In this document: piece by piece, positions 26,506 through 34,123 of the stretch
Numbering within the stretch: the first letter of the stretch is position 1
How the letters are laid out: the number at the start of each line of letters is the position of its first letter
Assembly: GCA_903919145.1 (NCBI GenBank)
Contig: CAIXGW010000208.1
Location: forward strand, 1 to 43,148
Reading direction: 5' to 3'
Length of the DNA stretch: 43,148 bases
From: an uncultured Myxococcales bacterium
GTDB taxonomy: Bacteria; Myxococcota_A; UBA9042
The notes under the pieces: generated by a model
What the model was told of the DNA's origin: nothing
Databases searched by the model: none
What the model saw: the letters and a program-made list of their open reading frames with translations, nothing else
Program-made: the position numbers and the translations under genes

Positions 26506-26964
26506 TCACGGCTTGCAAGTGGCGACATCCACCCTTTCGGACACCTGCCGGCAAGTCGGGCCGCAAGCTTCACCATTCGGAAACTGCTCAATATGGAAGA
26601 GTTTTTGGCTCCGGTGGTAGAGGACCGTGCCGCCCCGACTTACCTCCAAATCGATGCAATTGCATTCGGTGGACGACGTGACCCGTAAGGAGGAACCTTT
26701 GCCCTCCAGTGTCACGGTGAACCCGTTGATGACGCATCCCGACCCAGTCACGACGCACTTGACCGGCTGCGCGAAGTCCGCACCGATCGAGACGATATCT
26801 CCAGCACCGAATACGCTACCGGATTGGCCGGGCGTCACGAACGCCACGGTCTGTAGACCACAGTCAAGCTCAGTACAACCGATTCCATTGCAGGCCACGG
26901 TAGACACAAGCGCACAGAGGCCACAGAGAAGAAGAATGCAGGCGTTTGGCAAGGCCATCGTCAT
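26506..26964 (-). CDS. Cys-rich lipoprotein at end of protease cassette
   Basis: The protein is 152 aa with a signal peptide and lipobox (VSTVAC, Cys25) followed by NGIGCTELDCG and an all-beta-looking domain (TVAFVTPGQSGSVFGAGDIVSIGA...). There are about ten Cys in the mature part. The fold is unrecognised; the beta-strand pattern could suit an Ig/TIG-like module. Its ATG overlaps the protease stop (ATGA), so both proteins are made together. An exported, disulfide-rich lipoprotein coupled to an extracellular-type protease could be its inhibitor or immunity protein. That role is inference. Confidence 0.7.
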   Translation of the reverse strand: MTMALPNACILLLCGLCALVSTVACNGIGCTELDCGLQTVAFVTPGQSGSVFGAGDIVSIGADFAQPVKCVVTGSGCVINGFTVTLEGKGSSLRVTSSTECNCIDLEVSRGGTVLYHRSQKLFHIEQFPNGEACGPTCRQVSERVDVATCKP

Positions 26965-28346
26965 GGCTTTTCCTTGACAGCTTTGGCCACAAGGGCGACC
27001 AGCCCTGGGCCAGCCGAGCCAGTGTTTTCATCGAACAAGAAATTGGTGCCGCCTGAATGGACTGCAATGGCAGTTGCGCTCCAGGGTTTCCAGATGAACA
27101 CGGGCCCACCTGAATGTCCAGGCGCTGTGTCGCAATCATAGCTCGCCGCAACGCCAGCAAACCAGCAATTTTCTGTCTCTGTCAGGCTGCACGACCCCTG
27201 ATTGAACTGTAGTGTTGTGCCAACTACTCCGGCTTCGCTGAGAGGGTATTGCTTGGGATCGAAAGGATTTTTTAGGATATCCTGGAGCTTGAATACTCCA
27301 AGAACATCGCCCATCCGCCAGCTGATGACGAGTACGGCAAAGTCTGTCGATCTTTCGCAATCAGTCGCGGTGCCGGCGACCGCATCCAAAGTCTCAAAGG
27401 CGTCGTCAGGAATATACATGGAAATTACATTGGCCACCAACTGCGTTGCGGGAATCGCCAACACCTTGAGCGGTTTTAGGGATACTATAATTGAAAACTG
27501 GGGCAGGTTCACGGCAAAATGGGCGCCGTCGCCAACGGGATTTTTTCCACAGGCATGAGCCGCTGTCAAGACGTGGCGGGGCCCTACCAGGAATGCTGAG
27601 CCCTGTGACCCGGGCAGATTCAGACTTCCGACTGCAGAAAGAGGATAGAACAATGAATTTCCAAATTTCCGCGAATCCGTCGGTGGAACGATAACCTCAT
27701 TCCTGGTGGGGACACCGAAACCGGGCAGACCTGTTCGCCCCTGCAAGTGGTTAGATTCGATCCGACTCAAGATACCTTCCAGCGGCATCCCGGTCGACGC
27801 AAAGGCGACAGATCCATCCTCGTAATTGACTTCATTGCCCCGACGAGTTCCTTGAGGAACGCTGAAACTCGCAGTTACTTCGAAGGTTAGCCCCGCTTTC
27901 CTAAGGAAAGCGCAGAATTCTTCTTCACTGCGGATTACGACGGAAGGGCTGTCCCCAGCCACGAATCCATTGGTGGTCGGAGTCGGGTCTTTCGGTTCCA
28001 TCGTCCCCTTCCGCGGGAACGGCTTTCGGCCAGAGACATGCAGTACCGCTATCAATTGAGCGTGCTCGGAAGCGGCCGCAGCCACGCGACACAAGACATC
28101 TCCTGCCTCGACAGCCTCGACAAACACACCATGCCGCGCCGCCGCGACATGGCGCGGAATCTCGACGTCCAACCAGTACGTGCCATCCGGCCCCGACCGC
28201 CCTTCGGCCAGATACGTTACGCCACCGCGCCCTTGCACCAACACGCGCAACTGCGCACCCGCGACGGGCCGGCCATCCGCACCGACCACCCGCCCTTGCA
28301 CGCTCTGCCGGAGCCCGCTCTGCTGCAGGTTCGTGCGGTAGTCCAT
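26961..28346 (-). CDS. Trypsin-like serine protease with N-terminal beta-sandwich domain
   Basis: The protein is 461 aa. Residues 15-105 resemble a carboxypeptidase-regulatory/Ig-like module (VQGRVVGADGRPVAGAQLRVL...GPDGTYWLDVEIP). Residues 225-460 are a trypsin-like protease with a complete triad: LTAAHAC (His264), STDFAVLVI (Asp335) and APGHSGGPVF (Ser412). Two Cys lie near the His and several near the Ser. No signal peptide is visible. GGGAGG precedes the ATG; the upstream gene ends 3 bases before. G+C drops sharply along the gene: 42/60 in 28141-28200 but 25/60 in 27241-27300. This suggests fusion of parts with different origins. Likely role: an exported or injected protease. Confidence 0.85.
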   Translation of the reverse strand: MDYRTNLQQSGLRQSVQGRVVGADGRPVAGAQLRVLVQGRGGVTYLAEGRSGPDGTYWLDVEIPRHVAAARHGVFVEAVEAGDVLCRVAAAASEHAQLIAVLHVSGRKPFPRKGTMEPKDPTPTTNGFVAGDSPSVVIRSEEEFCAFLRKAGLTFEVTASFSVPQGTRRGNEVNYEDGSVAFASTGMPLEGILSRIESNHLQGRTGLPGFGVPTRNEVIVPPTDSRKFGNSLFYPLSAVGSLNLPGSQGSAFLVGPRHVLTAAHACGKNPVGDGAHFAVNLPQFSIIVSLKPLKVLAIPATQLVANVISMYIPDDAFETLDAVAGTATDCERSTDFAVLVISWRMGDVLGVFKLQDILKNPFDPKQYPLSEAGVVGTTLQFNQGSCSLTETENCWFAGVAASYDCDTAPGHSGGPVFIWKPWSATAIAVHSGGTNFLFDENTGSAGPGLVALVAKAVKEKP

Positions 28347-28349
28347 CGG

Positions 28350-28640
28350 CTAGCCTCCCACCGACTCAACCCAACTAGTCAGGATCGTCCCGGCCGACGC
28401 GCGCGCGTACCACGCTTGGCCGACGATGTCGCCGTGCAGGTCGCGCGTCAACTGCACCGCACCAGCACCAGCCTGCAGCACGATGCCGTCGCCAGCGGCA
28501 CTCGGCGGCCGCGTATTGACGGTGACGTTGTCCGTCCCCACTGGCGCCAGAAACAGCAAGGCCACGCGGTTGGGGCTCGGCGACACGAGCACGGCCGACG
28601 TGGTGCTTGCGGTCGCGGTTTGCAGGCTCGAAGTGCGCAT
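28350..28640 (-). CDS. Small phage-accessory-like protein
   Basis: The protein is 96 aa from ATG 28640; GTG 28676 or 28655 are alternative starts and would overlap the upstream gene. It is all-beta in appearance: TSAVLVSPSPNRVALLFLAP, then NVTVNTRPPSAAGDGIVLQAG, then GDIVGQAWYARASAGTILTSW. This pattern (PNRVALL..., GI.L.AG, W.A.AS.GT.L) resembles small virion or decoration proteins in phage genomes. That comparison is from memory and unverified. It sits between the putative virion-like protein and the protease with almost no spacing. Confidence 0.6.
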   Translation of the reverse strand: MRTSSLQTATASTTSAVLVSPSPNRVALLFLAPVGTDNVTVNTRPPSAAGDGIVLQAGAGAVQLTRDLHGDIVGQAWYARASAGTILTSWVESVGG

Positions 28641-28666
28641 GGTCGTTGGCAGTCCTCCCACGGCGC

Positions 28667-29545
28667 CTAGCTGCACTTGCAGGGCCGGCCCTGCGCGTCG
28701 GTGAGGCGGATGAGGCCGAGGTTGATTTCTGCCGAGGTCGTCGGCGCGGAGCCGAGGTTCAGGACTTCGACAGTGGGCATCGCGAAGCTCTCGAAGGTGC
28801 CAAGCAGCCCAAACACACCGTCCTGCATCTGCCGGTTGGGGGTGTCCGCCACGGCCACCTGGGCAATCGCGCCGGGCCGCAGGACCTGGTCGGCCAACAC
28901 GAGGCGCGCCGCTTGGGGATAGTTGTTAGCGGTCGCGGCGGCGACGTATTGGATCCAGACGATGGCGTAGCGCCCGGCCGGCAACTGCTGGTCCCAGTCG
29001 ATGTTAATGGGCGACCAGACATTCTGCGTCGGGGTAGTCGCACCGCTTGCCGGCTGTTGGCCGCGCAGGACGTACATCGGCCCCGGCGGGATTGGATCGA
29101 ACCGTTCGCGCACGAACAGCAGCGCAGCAACGATCGTGCTGTCGACCGCAGCTTCGGCGAGGACCGTTAATGCCTCGCCCGCGGGCAGTGGCAGCGGGTG
29201 GTCGGTAAGAACCATCAGAACCGGATCGCTCGGCGGCGAAGGAAAGCCACCGGCCAAGGTCACGCCGGCAAGTGGCCGCACCGCCGGGGCGATGACCTGA
29301 GCGAGCGTGGGCGCGCTGAGGCGGACTCGCTTCAGCCCTGGCACAGGCGTCAAGGTGCTTCCGCCGGCATAGGCCGCGGCGATCTCCATGTCGCGCGACG
29401 CCACAAGCCCTGTCGACCCCGAGCGGGCCAGGACGCTATCGGCGGCTGCAGTGAGGGCGGTCAGAGCGTTGGTCGCGCTGGTATCGAGGTCTCCGCTGTA
29501 CCAAGCCGCCATATGCATACCCGGTCGCGCTCTGTCGTTCATCAC
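28667..29545 (-). CDS. Putative virion-like (jelly-roll-type?) protein
   Basis: The protein is 292 aa without a signal peptide or membrane segment. After a helical N-terminus (about 1-55, NALTALTAAADSVLARSG) it is mostly beta-strands in two halves. Segments such as GRYAIVWIQYVA, AARLVLADQVLRPGAIAQVAV and GLLGTFESFAMPTVEVLNLG recall capsid proteins of tailless or ssDNA phages. I cannot confirm this by search. GGAAGG sits just upstream of the start. It is the first gene of the four-gene cassette and overlaps or abuts the next. It could equally be a spike or carrier protein. Confidence 0.55.
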   Translation of the reverse strand: MMNDRARPGMHMAAWYSGDLDTSATNALTALTAAADSVLARSGSTGLVASRDMEIAAAYAGGSTLTPVPGLKRVRLSAPTLAQVIAPAVRPLAGVTLAGGFPSPPSDPVLMVLTDHPLPLPAGEALTVLAEAAVDSTIVAALLFVRERFDPIPPGPMYVLRGQQPASGATTPTQNVWSPINIDWDQQLPAGRYAIVWIQYVAAATANNYPQAARLVLADQVLRPGAIAQVAVADTPNRQMQDGVFGLLGTFESFAMPTVEVLNLGSAPTTSAEINLGLIRLTDAQGRPCKCS

Positions 29546-29677
29546 TCGCCTTCCGGATCAGCACCCGCCAAGCGCGACGGACGACGCCGTCTTGTATCTC
29601 TCTCTCTCTGTCTCTGCAAGGGCAATGGCAACTTGGTATCGAGACTTCACAGACCTTCACACCTGGATGCATAAGTC

Positions 29678-30092
29678 ACGCAAACCGGGTACCCGCCCAT
29701 TGAACCACCCCGCCAGCGCCATGCCGCCCCCGACCAAGACCAAGACCATCCCAGCCGTCAGCAGCCAGCCTACGCCGGCCGATCACCCCCGTCAACCGCA
29801 ATTTTTGGCGTGAGTTCAAGCTGATCTGCCCGGGCGGCAAAAGGCTCCGCCACCCAGCAGGCCCTCAGGTCCCCCGGCTACGCGGCCCACTCGTCGGCAG
29901 GCAGCTTGTCAAAGTACGGTTCGCCGGGGTCCTCGTCGACGGCATTGAGCTCTACAGGCTGCCCAGCTTCATCGACGGCTGGCGGTAACAGTTCATCCGG
30001 TGGCCCTCGCACTCTCCAGACAGGATCCTCAGGCTTGGTAAGCGCTTCCGTAGCCAGTCCGAGATGTGCGAGGATCTTCTTTGATCACCGGC
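29678..30092 (-). pseudogene. IS91-family transposase, 3' remnant with element end
   Basis: The minus-strand frame reads KKILAHLGLATEALTKPEDP, continues through RGPPDELLPP and ends FDKLPADEWAA with the stop at 29878-29880. The ILAHLGL...RGPP pattern is that of the C-terminus of IS91-type (HUH, rolling-circle) transposases. The frame is interrupted by a stop just upstream (near 30092). The 29678-30006 part matches 25798-26121 directly. The two copies flank the protease cassette. Confidence 0.6.
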
Positions 30093-30368
30093 GGCACATT
30101 GCCACCTGGAAGGGGACGGAGCCCAAAAAGCGCTAGGCCACTCGCCCGAGCAGTGATTCGCCCGGCCAAGTGCCGCCCGCCGGGCCGCTCACTTTCACGT
30201 ACGGGGACAAGGTTTGGCTTGGGGTCGTCGCAACCGCAGCCCGCTTTCGCTGCAGCGACCCTGGCGTGCCAAGGTCGGGCGGCGCGGGGAGCAGCGCCAG
30301 CGCCGGGAGAGCGCTACTCCGATTCTCGGGTCGAAAATGGTCGTAGAAGTGCCAGGTTGCCTGAGTCG
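30093..30368. other. Intergenic region without a supported gene
   Basis: I see no credible gene between the IS91-like remnant and the DUF2442 gene. Open frames here have no recognisable motif and no suitable ribosome-binding site. Confidence 0.4.
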
Positions 30369-30617
30369 CTAGGCAGCCAAAGGCTTGCTCCGCGTTAAAT
30401 CGCCACGTCCCGCCAGGAGGCCCGCCACCGCGATGTCTTCGTCCAGGTCCGGCCAATGCAACCCCATTGCGCTCAGTTCCACCGCCGTACGCTGCGCTGG
30501 CGTGGCCCGAAGCAAGCGCGGAAACCAAGCCAGGGGCACCCCCAACACGCGACCGTCGGCTAGTTCAACCCACATTGAATCGGCGTCAAATCGGACGGCC
30601 TTAGGCGAAGTAGTCAT
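30369..30617 (-). CDS. DUF2442 protein (probable antitoxin partner)
   Basis: The protein is 82 aa with the DUF2442 pattern (AVRFDADSMWVELADGRVLGVPLAWFPRLLRA, then W.DLDEDIAVAGLLAGRGD). The ATG overlaps the end of the DUF4160 gene by 17 bases. DUF4160/DUF2442 pairs are very common and are widely suspected to be toxin-antitoxin modules. Which partner is the toxin is not settled from sequence. Confidence 0.85.
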   Translation of the reverse strand: MTTSPKAVRFDADSMWVELADGRVLGVPLAWFPRLLRATPAQRTAVELSAMGLHWPDLDEDIAVAGLLAGRGDLTRSKPLAA

Positions 30618-30849
30618 GCCAACTCCTCAATAATTCAGCGCGATGGCGGTCGACCACGGCAGCCAGGGTGCGCAGGGTACGGGCATCCAACCCGTCCGAG
30701 TCCGCAAGAGATACCGCGGGTTCAAGCCAAAACTTCGCTTCGCCTGCTGGCCCGCGCACGTGGACATGAGGAGTCTCGCGTGGCAACCCCTCATTCGAAT
30801 AGAAGAAGAACCTCCACCCCTCATGGCGCAACACGTTCGGCACGGTCAC
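30601..30849 (-). CDS. DUF4160 protein (probable toxin partner)
   Basis: The protein is 82 aa, typical DUF4160: FFFYSNEGLPRETPHVHVRGPAGEAKFWLEP, with the characteristic PHVHV motif, then a helical end with VDRHRAELLRSWHDYF. It is the upstream member of the coupled pair with DUF2442. The small size and pairing argue for a toxin-antitoxin-like role; biochemical function is unknown. Confidence 0.85.
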   Translation of the reverse strand: MTVPNVLRHEGWRFFFYSNEGLPRETPHVHVRGPAGEAKFWLEPAVSLADSDGLDARTLRTLAAVVDRHRAELLRSWHDYFA

Positions 30850-31227
30850 CCCACGCGCCGTCGGGCGCCCGTGCAGTGTAACGCTTCACTCCCAACTCGC
30901 AAGCCCGCACAGCCGACGTTGGCCCAGCGCCGTTCGCCAGGCCCTGGGCCGGCGGTGCCGCACTGTGAGCTGATGGCTATGGTCGTATCGGCTGCCAGGC
31001 GACTGGGTGATCCGTCGCATCCGGCCAGCGTTGACGCGCCTCGGCTCGCGATGTAGCCTCAACAACGATGAAAAACGTCAATCCATACGAATGCCTGGCC
31101 GTACCGTGCTGACGGCCTGCGCGCCGCTGCCGCGGTCCCTGAGACGGCATGCCAGCTGGCTGGTGACTGCGCTCCTCAGGGCGGATCACCAACCAGTCAC
31201 CATCCATCCCCCGGCAAAAACCCACCT
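30850..31227. other. Intergenic region, possible gene fragment
   Basis: This gap upstream of DUF4160 holds no complete gene. On the minus strand a short frame ends at 30977 (FFIVVEATSRAEARQRW ... WQPIRP). It looks protein-like and could be the C-terminal scrap of a small gene, but no start or ribosome site supports it. Confidence 0.35.
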
Positions 31228-31863
31228 CTACTTCTTGACGCACTTGCCGTCCGGTCCGCAGACCAAGCCTGCTTTGCACCCGGCGGGCAAAGCGCCCGTG
31301 CACGGCGCGCCCTCCTCGGCTTTGGCCTGGCACTGGGCGACCTGAGGCAGGCCTACGCAGATCAGGTCCGGGGCGCACTTGTCGTAGTGGCAGCTCTCGC
31401 CCACCTGGGCGTTGGTCTTGGGCTTGTAGCAGACGGCGCCATTGGTGCAGATCAGCCCGGATATGCACGGGATATCGTCGATCATGCAGGTCTCGCCCTC
31501 TGTGTGGTAGGCCACGCAGGTGCCTGCCGAGCTGTTGAACGGTATCAGGCAGAACAGTGCGGAGCCGCAATCGGCGGGGGCGGCGCAGGGGCTGCCCAGG
31601 GCGGCTGCCGTGACATCGGCAGCGGTGTCGGCGGCGGCGGTGTCGCTGGCGGTAGCCGTGTCGGCGGTGGCGGCATCGCTGTTGCTGGCGGTGGCCGTGT
31701 CGGCCAGGCTGGCGGCGGTGTCACTGGCCGCCCCGTCTGGGCCGGTGGACGCGCTATCCAACGAGCTGGAAGCGGGAGTCTTGGCCTCGGCGCCGCAACC
31801 GGCGGCGGCTAGGGTCAGGACGGCCAGGGCTGCGGCGGACAGACGGGTACTGAGGCTGGTCAT
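31228..31863 (-). CDS. Cys-rich lipoprotein
   Basis: The protein is 211 aa with a signal peptide and lipobox (LAAAGC, Cys23). A linker made almost only of S, A, T and D follows to about residue 90 (repeats of TATAS and SDTAA). The mature domain has regularly spaced Cys (GSPCAAPADCGSALFC, GETCMIDDIPCISGLIC, GESCHYDKCAPDLIC, GAPCTGALPAGCKAGLVC). This is a Dickkopf-like disulfide-repeat pattern common in myxobacterial surface proteins. The start at 31863 is the only one giving a signal peptide. The 45-bp tandem array lies 110 bp upstream. Confidence 0.82.
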   Translation of the reverse strand: MTSLSTRLSAAALAVLTLAAAGCGAEAKTPASSSLDSASTGPDGAASDTAASLADTATASNSDAATADTATASDTAAADTAADVTAAALGSPCAAPADCGSALFCLIPFNSSAGTCVAYHTEGETCMIDDIPCISGLICTNGAVCYKPKTNAQVGESCHYDKCAPDLICVGLPQVAQCQAKAEEGAPCTGALPAGCKAGLVCGPDGKCVKK

Positions 31864-31972
31864 GGTGGCTCGGCGTAGAGGGGGCGGTTGGCGAGGTGCC
31901 TGGGCTGCGCACCCTAGAGCAAAGAGCAGACTCCAACAAGGTCCTGCAGAGGTCTTGGGGGGGCACGGGCTG

Positions 31973-32182
31973 TCGGACAAGACGGTAGGCAATGTCCGAT
32001 GCGAGACTGCGGGGCTGTCGGACAAGACGGTAGGCAATGTCCGATGCGAGGCTGGGGGCCGTCGGACAAGACGGTAGGCAATGTCCGATGCGAGACTGCG
32101 GGGCCGTCGGACAAGACGGTAGGCAATGTCCGATGCGAGACTGCGGGCCGTCGGACAAGACGGTAGGCAATGTCCGATGCGA
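31973..32182. repeat. Tandem array, five 44-45-bp units with internal hairpins
   Basis: Units start at 31973, 32018, 32062, 32107 and 32151 and are nearly identical. Each holds a perfect 7-bp inverted repeat (TCGGACA / TGTCCGA) with a 13-nt centre reading AGACGGTAGGCAA, followed by a spacer near GCGAGACTGCGGGGC. The array lies between two divergent genes (lipoprotein left, membrane protein right). A diverged single copy of the same motif ends each long tandem repeat near 16502-16530 and 16980-17006. Others lie near 16251 and 16733. The spacers are the same, so it is not a CRISPR array. Confidence 0.85.
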
Positions 32183-32248
32183 TTTTGACGCGACCGCGCC
32201 GCCCCCTTACGCTCAACTGGCCCCTTGGCCATCTGGAGACCCGCGCCC

Positions 32249-32977
32249 ATGCTCGCCCCCGCCGTTCGCCCTGAGACCACCTGGGCTTTTTGCGCCCTGG
32301 TGCTGGTCGTCGCCGCTGCCTGGCCGCTGTTGGTTCACCGCAGCTTTGGCAGGCGCGCGGCGGTGGCCACGGCGGCCGGTCTGGCGCTCTGGCTTGGCGT
32401 CGTGTGGCAGCTGGGGGTGCTGCGGTGGCTGATGCCGCTCGACGACTCTCTGCCGCCCGCTTTTGCCAAGGTGTTGGTGCCCACGGCTTTGGCGATCCTG
32501 GCCGTGGGTCTGTCGCCCGTGGGCCGGCGCTGGGCGGCGCGGTTGCCCCTGGCGGCCCTGCTGCTTTTGCAGAGTTTTCGCCTGCCGCTGGAGCTGCTGA
32601 TGGCCGACCTGGCGGCCCAAGGCGCGCTGCCGCCGCAGCTGACCCTGCACGGCTGGAACTGGGATATCGCCTCGGGAATTCTGGGGCTGGCCCTTGGCGT
32701 GTGGGCGCTGCGCTGGCCGGTGCCGCGGGCGCTGGTGTACGGCTACAACGCCCTGGGCAGTGCCTTGCTGGTGACGGTGGTGACCATCGCGGTGCGCTCT
32801 GCCCCCGGGCCCTTGGCCGCTTGGCCGGACCTGCCGCGCAATACCCTGGTGTTTTTTGAGCCGTTTACCGCACTGCCGCTGGTGCTGGTGATGTCGGCGC
32901 TGCTGGGCCACGTGCTGCTTGGGCAGTGGCTGGCGGCGCAGCGGAAGCGCGGCGAGGGTGACCGGGCTGGCGGTTAG
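32249..32977 (+). CDS. Polytopic membrane protein of unknown function
   Basis: The protein is 242 aa with about six or seven hydrophobic helices (for example FCALVLVVAAAWPLLV, AAGLALWLGVVWQLGVL, LPLAALLLLQSF, IASGILGLALGVWAL, ALLVTVVTIAV, LPLVLVMSALLGHVLL). The C-terminus is basic. I chose the ATG at 32249 because CTGGAG precedes it. No domain is recognised. It is transcribed away from the tandem hairpin array, which therefore lies in its 5' region. Confidence 0.7.
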   Translation: MLAPAVRPETTWAFCALVLVVAAAWPLLVHRSFGRRAAVATAAGLALWLGVVWQLGVLRWLMPLDDSLPPAFAKVLVPTALAILAVGLSPVGRRWAARLPLAALLLLQSFRLPLELLMADLAAQGALPPQLTLHGWNWDIASGILGLALGVWALRWPVPRALVYGYNALGSALLVTVVTIAVRSAPGPLAAWPDLPRNTLVFFEPFTALPLVLVMSALLGHVLLGQWLAAQRKRGEGDRAGG

Positions 32978-33117
32978 GCGGGCGGCGCCGCAGCTTGCAT
33001 GGCCCGTGGAGACAGAACTGGGTCGTCAGGCAGAAATTGCATATAGTTACGCGTGATTGCCTTGCAACGTTGCCAGCAATCCGGCATCTTCATCGCCCAC
33101 CCCCCAAGGAGTACGCC

Positions 33118-33564
33118 ATGTCCGCTAGAACCATACAGCTCCATCGCGTTCTAAGGGCGCCACCAGAAGCAGTCTACCGAGCCTTCTTGGAGCCAGGCGC
33201 CATTGCCAAGTGGCTGCCGCCTTTTGGTTTTACCTGCTCAGTGGAGCAGATGGATGTGCGGGTCGGCGGGACCTTTCGCATGTCTTTCCATAACTTTCGT
33301 CGAAGCGCCGGCCACTCTTTTGGCGGCACCTACCTCGACCTGGAGCCCAGCACGCTGATCCGCTACACCGACGTGTTTGACGATGCCACCCTGCCTGGGA
33401 CCATGGTGACCACCGTGCGCATCGAGCCGGTCCTTTGCGGTAGCGCGCTCACGGTCGAGCAGGAGAATGTGCCGGCCGCCATTCCATTGGAGTTCTGCTA
33501 TCTTGGCTGGCAAGAGTCCTTGGTCCAGCTCGCTCAGCTGGTAGAGCCAGACATCCCAGCGTGA
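33118..33564 (+). CDS. SRPBCC/AHSA1-like domain protein
   Basis: The protein is 148 aa. AAGGAG seven bases before the ATG gives a confident start. The pattern is that of the activator-of-Hsp90-like START/SRPBCC group: IQLHRVLRAPPEAVYRAFLEPGAIAKWLPP, then DVRVGGTFRMSFHN, then GTYLDLEPSTLIRYT, and a C-terminal helix LGWQESLVQLAQLVEP. The fold binds hydrophobic ligands; the ligand is unknown. Free-standing gene. Confidence 0.87.
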   Translation: MSARTIQLHRVLRAPPEAVYRAFLEPGAIAKWLPPFGFTCSVEQMDVRVGGTFRMSFHNFRRSAGHSFGGTYLDLEPSTLIRYTDVFDDATLPGTMVTTVRIEPVLCGSALTVEQENVPAAIPLEFCYLGWQESLVQLAQLVEPDIPA

Positions 33565-33826
33565 TTTCTGCCAGTGGATCCAGCCGGAGCCTGCAGCCAG
33601 ACCCACCCCCGCTGCCAAGCAATGCGCAGCGGCATTGACCACCGGCGCGACTCGCGTTCCTGCACCCCACGCTCGGTCAGGACCGTTGAATCGTGCCAAT
33701 GAGCTTTCTGGGTAGAGCGAGCGCCGTACCGCGCCCAAGAGGGCGGTTCCTGACCCACCGTTGCCTTGCCGGCGCCGGTCGGGCCTCGTACACTGTCCGC
33801 AGACTGTGGCGAGGTTGACCAAAATC

Positions 33827-34123
33827 ATGACTTTTGAACAAGTTCAGGCGATCGTCTCCGCCCACCAAGCGGAGCTCAACGTCCTTGGAGTTCGCTCGCT
33901 TGGCGTCTTCGGCTCCGTGGCGCGGGGTGAGGCCAATGCTGGCAGCGACGTCGACGTCTTGGTCGAATTCGACGGTGGCGCTACGTTCGACCGCTACATG
34001 GGCCTGGTCCTTGACCTGCAAGCGTGGTTGGGGCGGCGCGTTGACGTCGTGACACCGCGGTCCCTTGAACGCAAACCGGCGTTTCGCGACCAAGTTCTCG
34101 CGGAGGTCCGTCGTGTCGCGTGA
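33827..34123 (+). CDS. mntA: MntA-type nucleotidyltransferase antitoxin
   Basis: The protein is 98 aa from ATG 33827. The minimal nucleotidyltransferase motif GSVARGEANAGSDVDVLVEF (about residues 27-46) holds the GS and DxD pairs. The end region RRVDVVTPRSLERKPAFRDQVLAE is typical of MntA. It overlaps the HepT gene by 11 bases. In the studied HepT/MntA modules the antitoxin adds nucleotides (AMP) to the HepT RNase near its active site. Confidence 0.87.
   Translation: MTFEQVQAIVSAHQAELNVLGVRSLGVFGSVARGEANAGSDVDVLVEFDGGATFDRYMGLVLDLQAWLGRRVDVVTPRSLERKPAFRDQVLAEVRRVA

Noticed and set aside
31973-32182. CRISPR-like array
   Set aside because: The sequences between the hairpin motifs are the same in every unit, so there are no distinct spacers; it is a plain tandem repeat.
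31864-32280. N-terminal extension of the lipoprotein with repeated HCLPSCPT / DIAYRLV peptides
   Set aside because: The peptides come from translating the 45-bp tandem array; the lipobox-bearing start at 31863 is far better.
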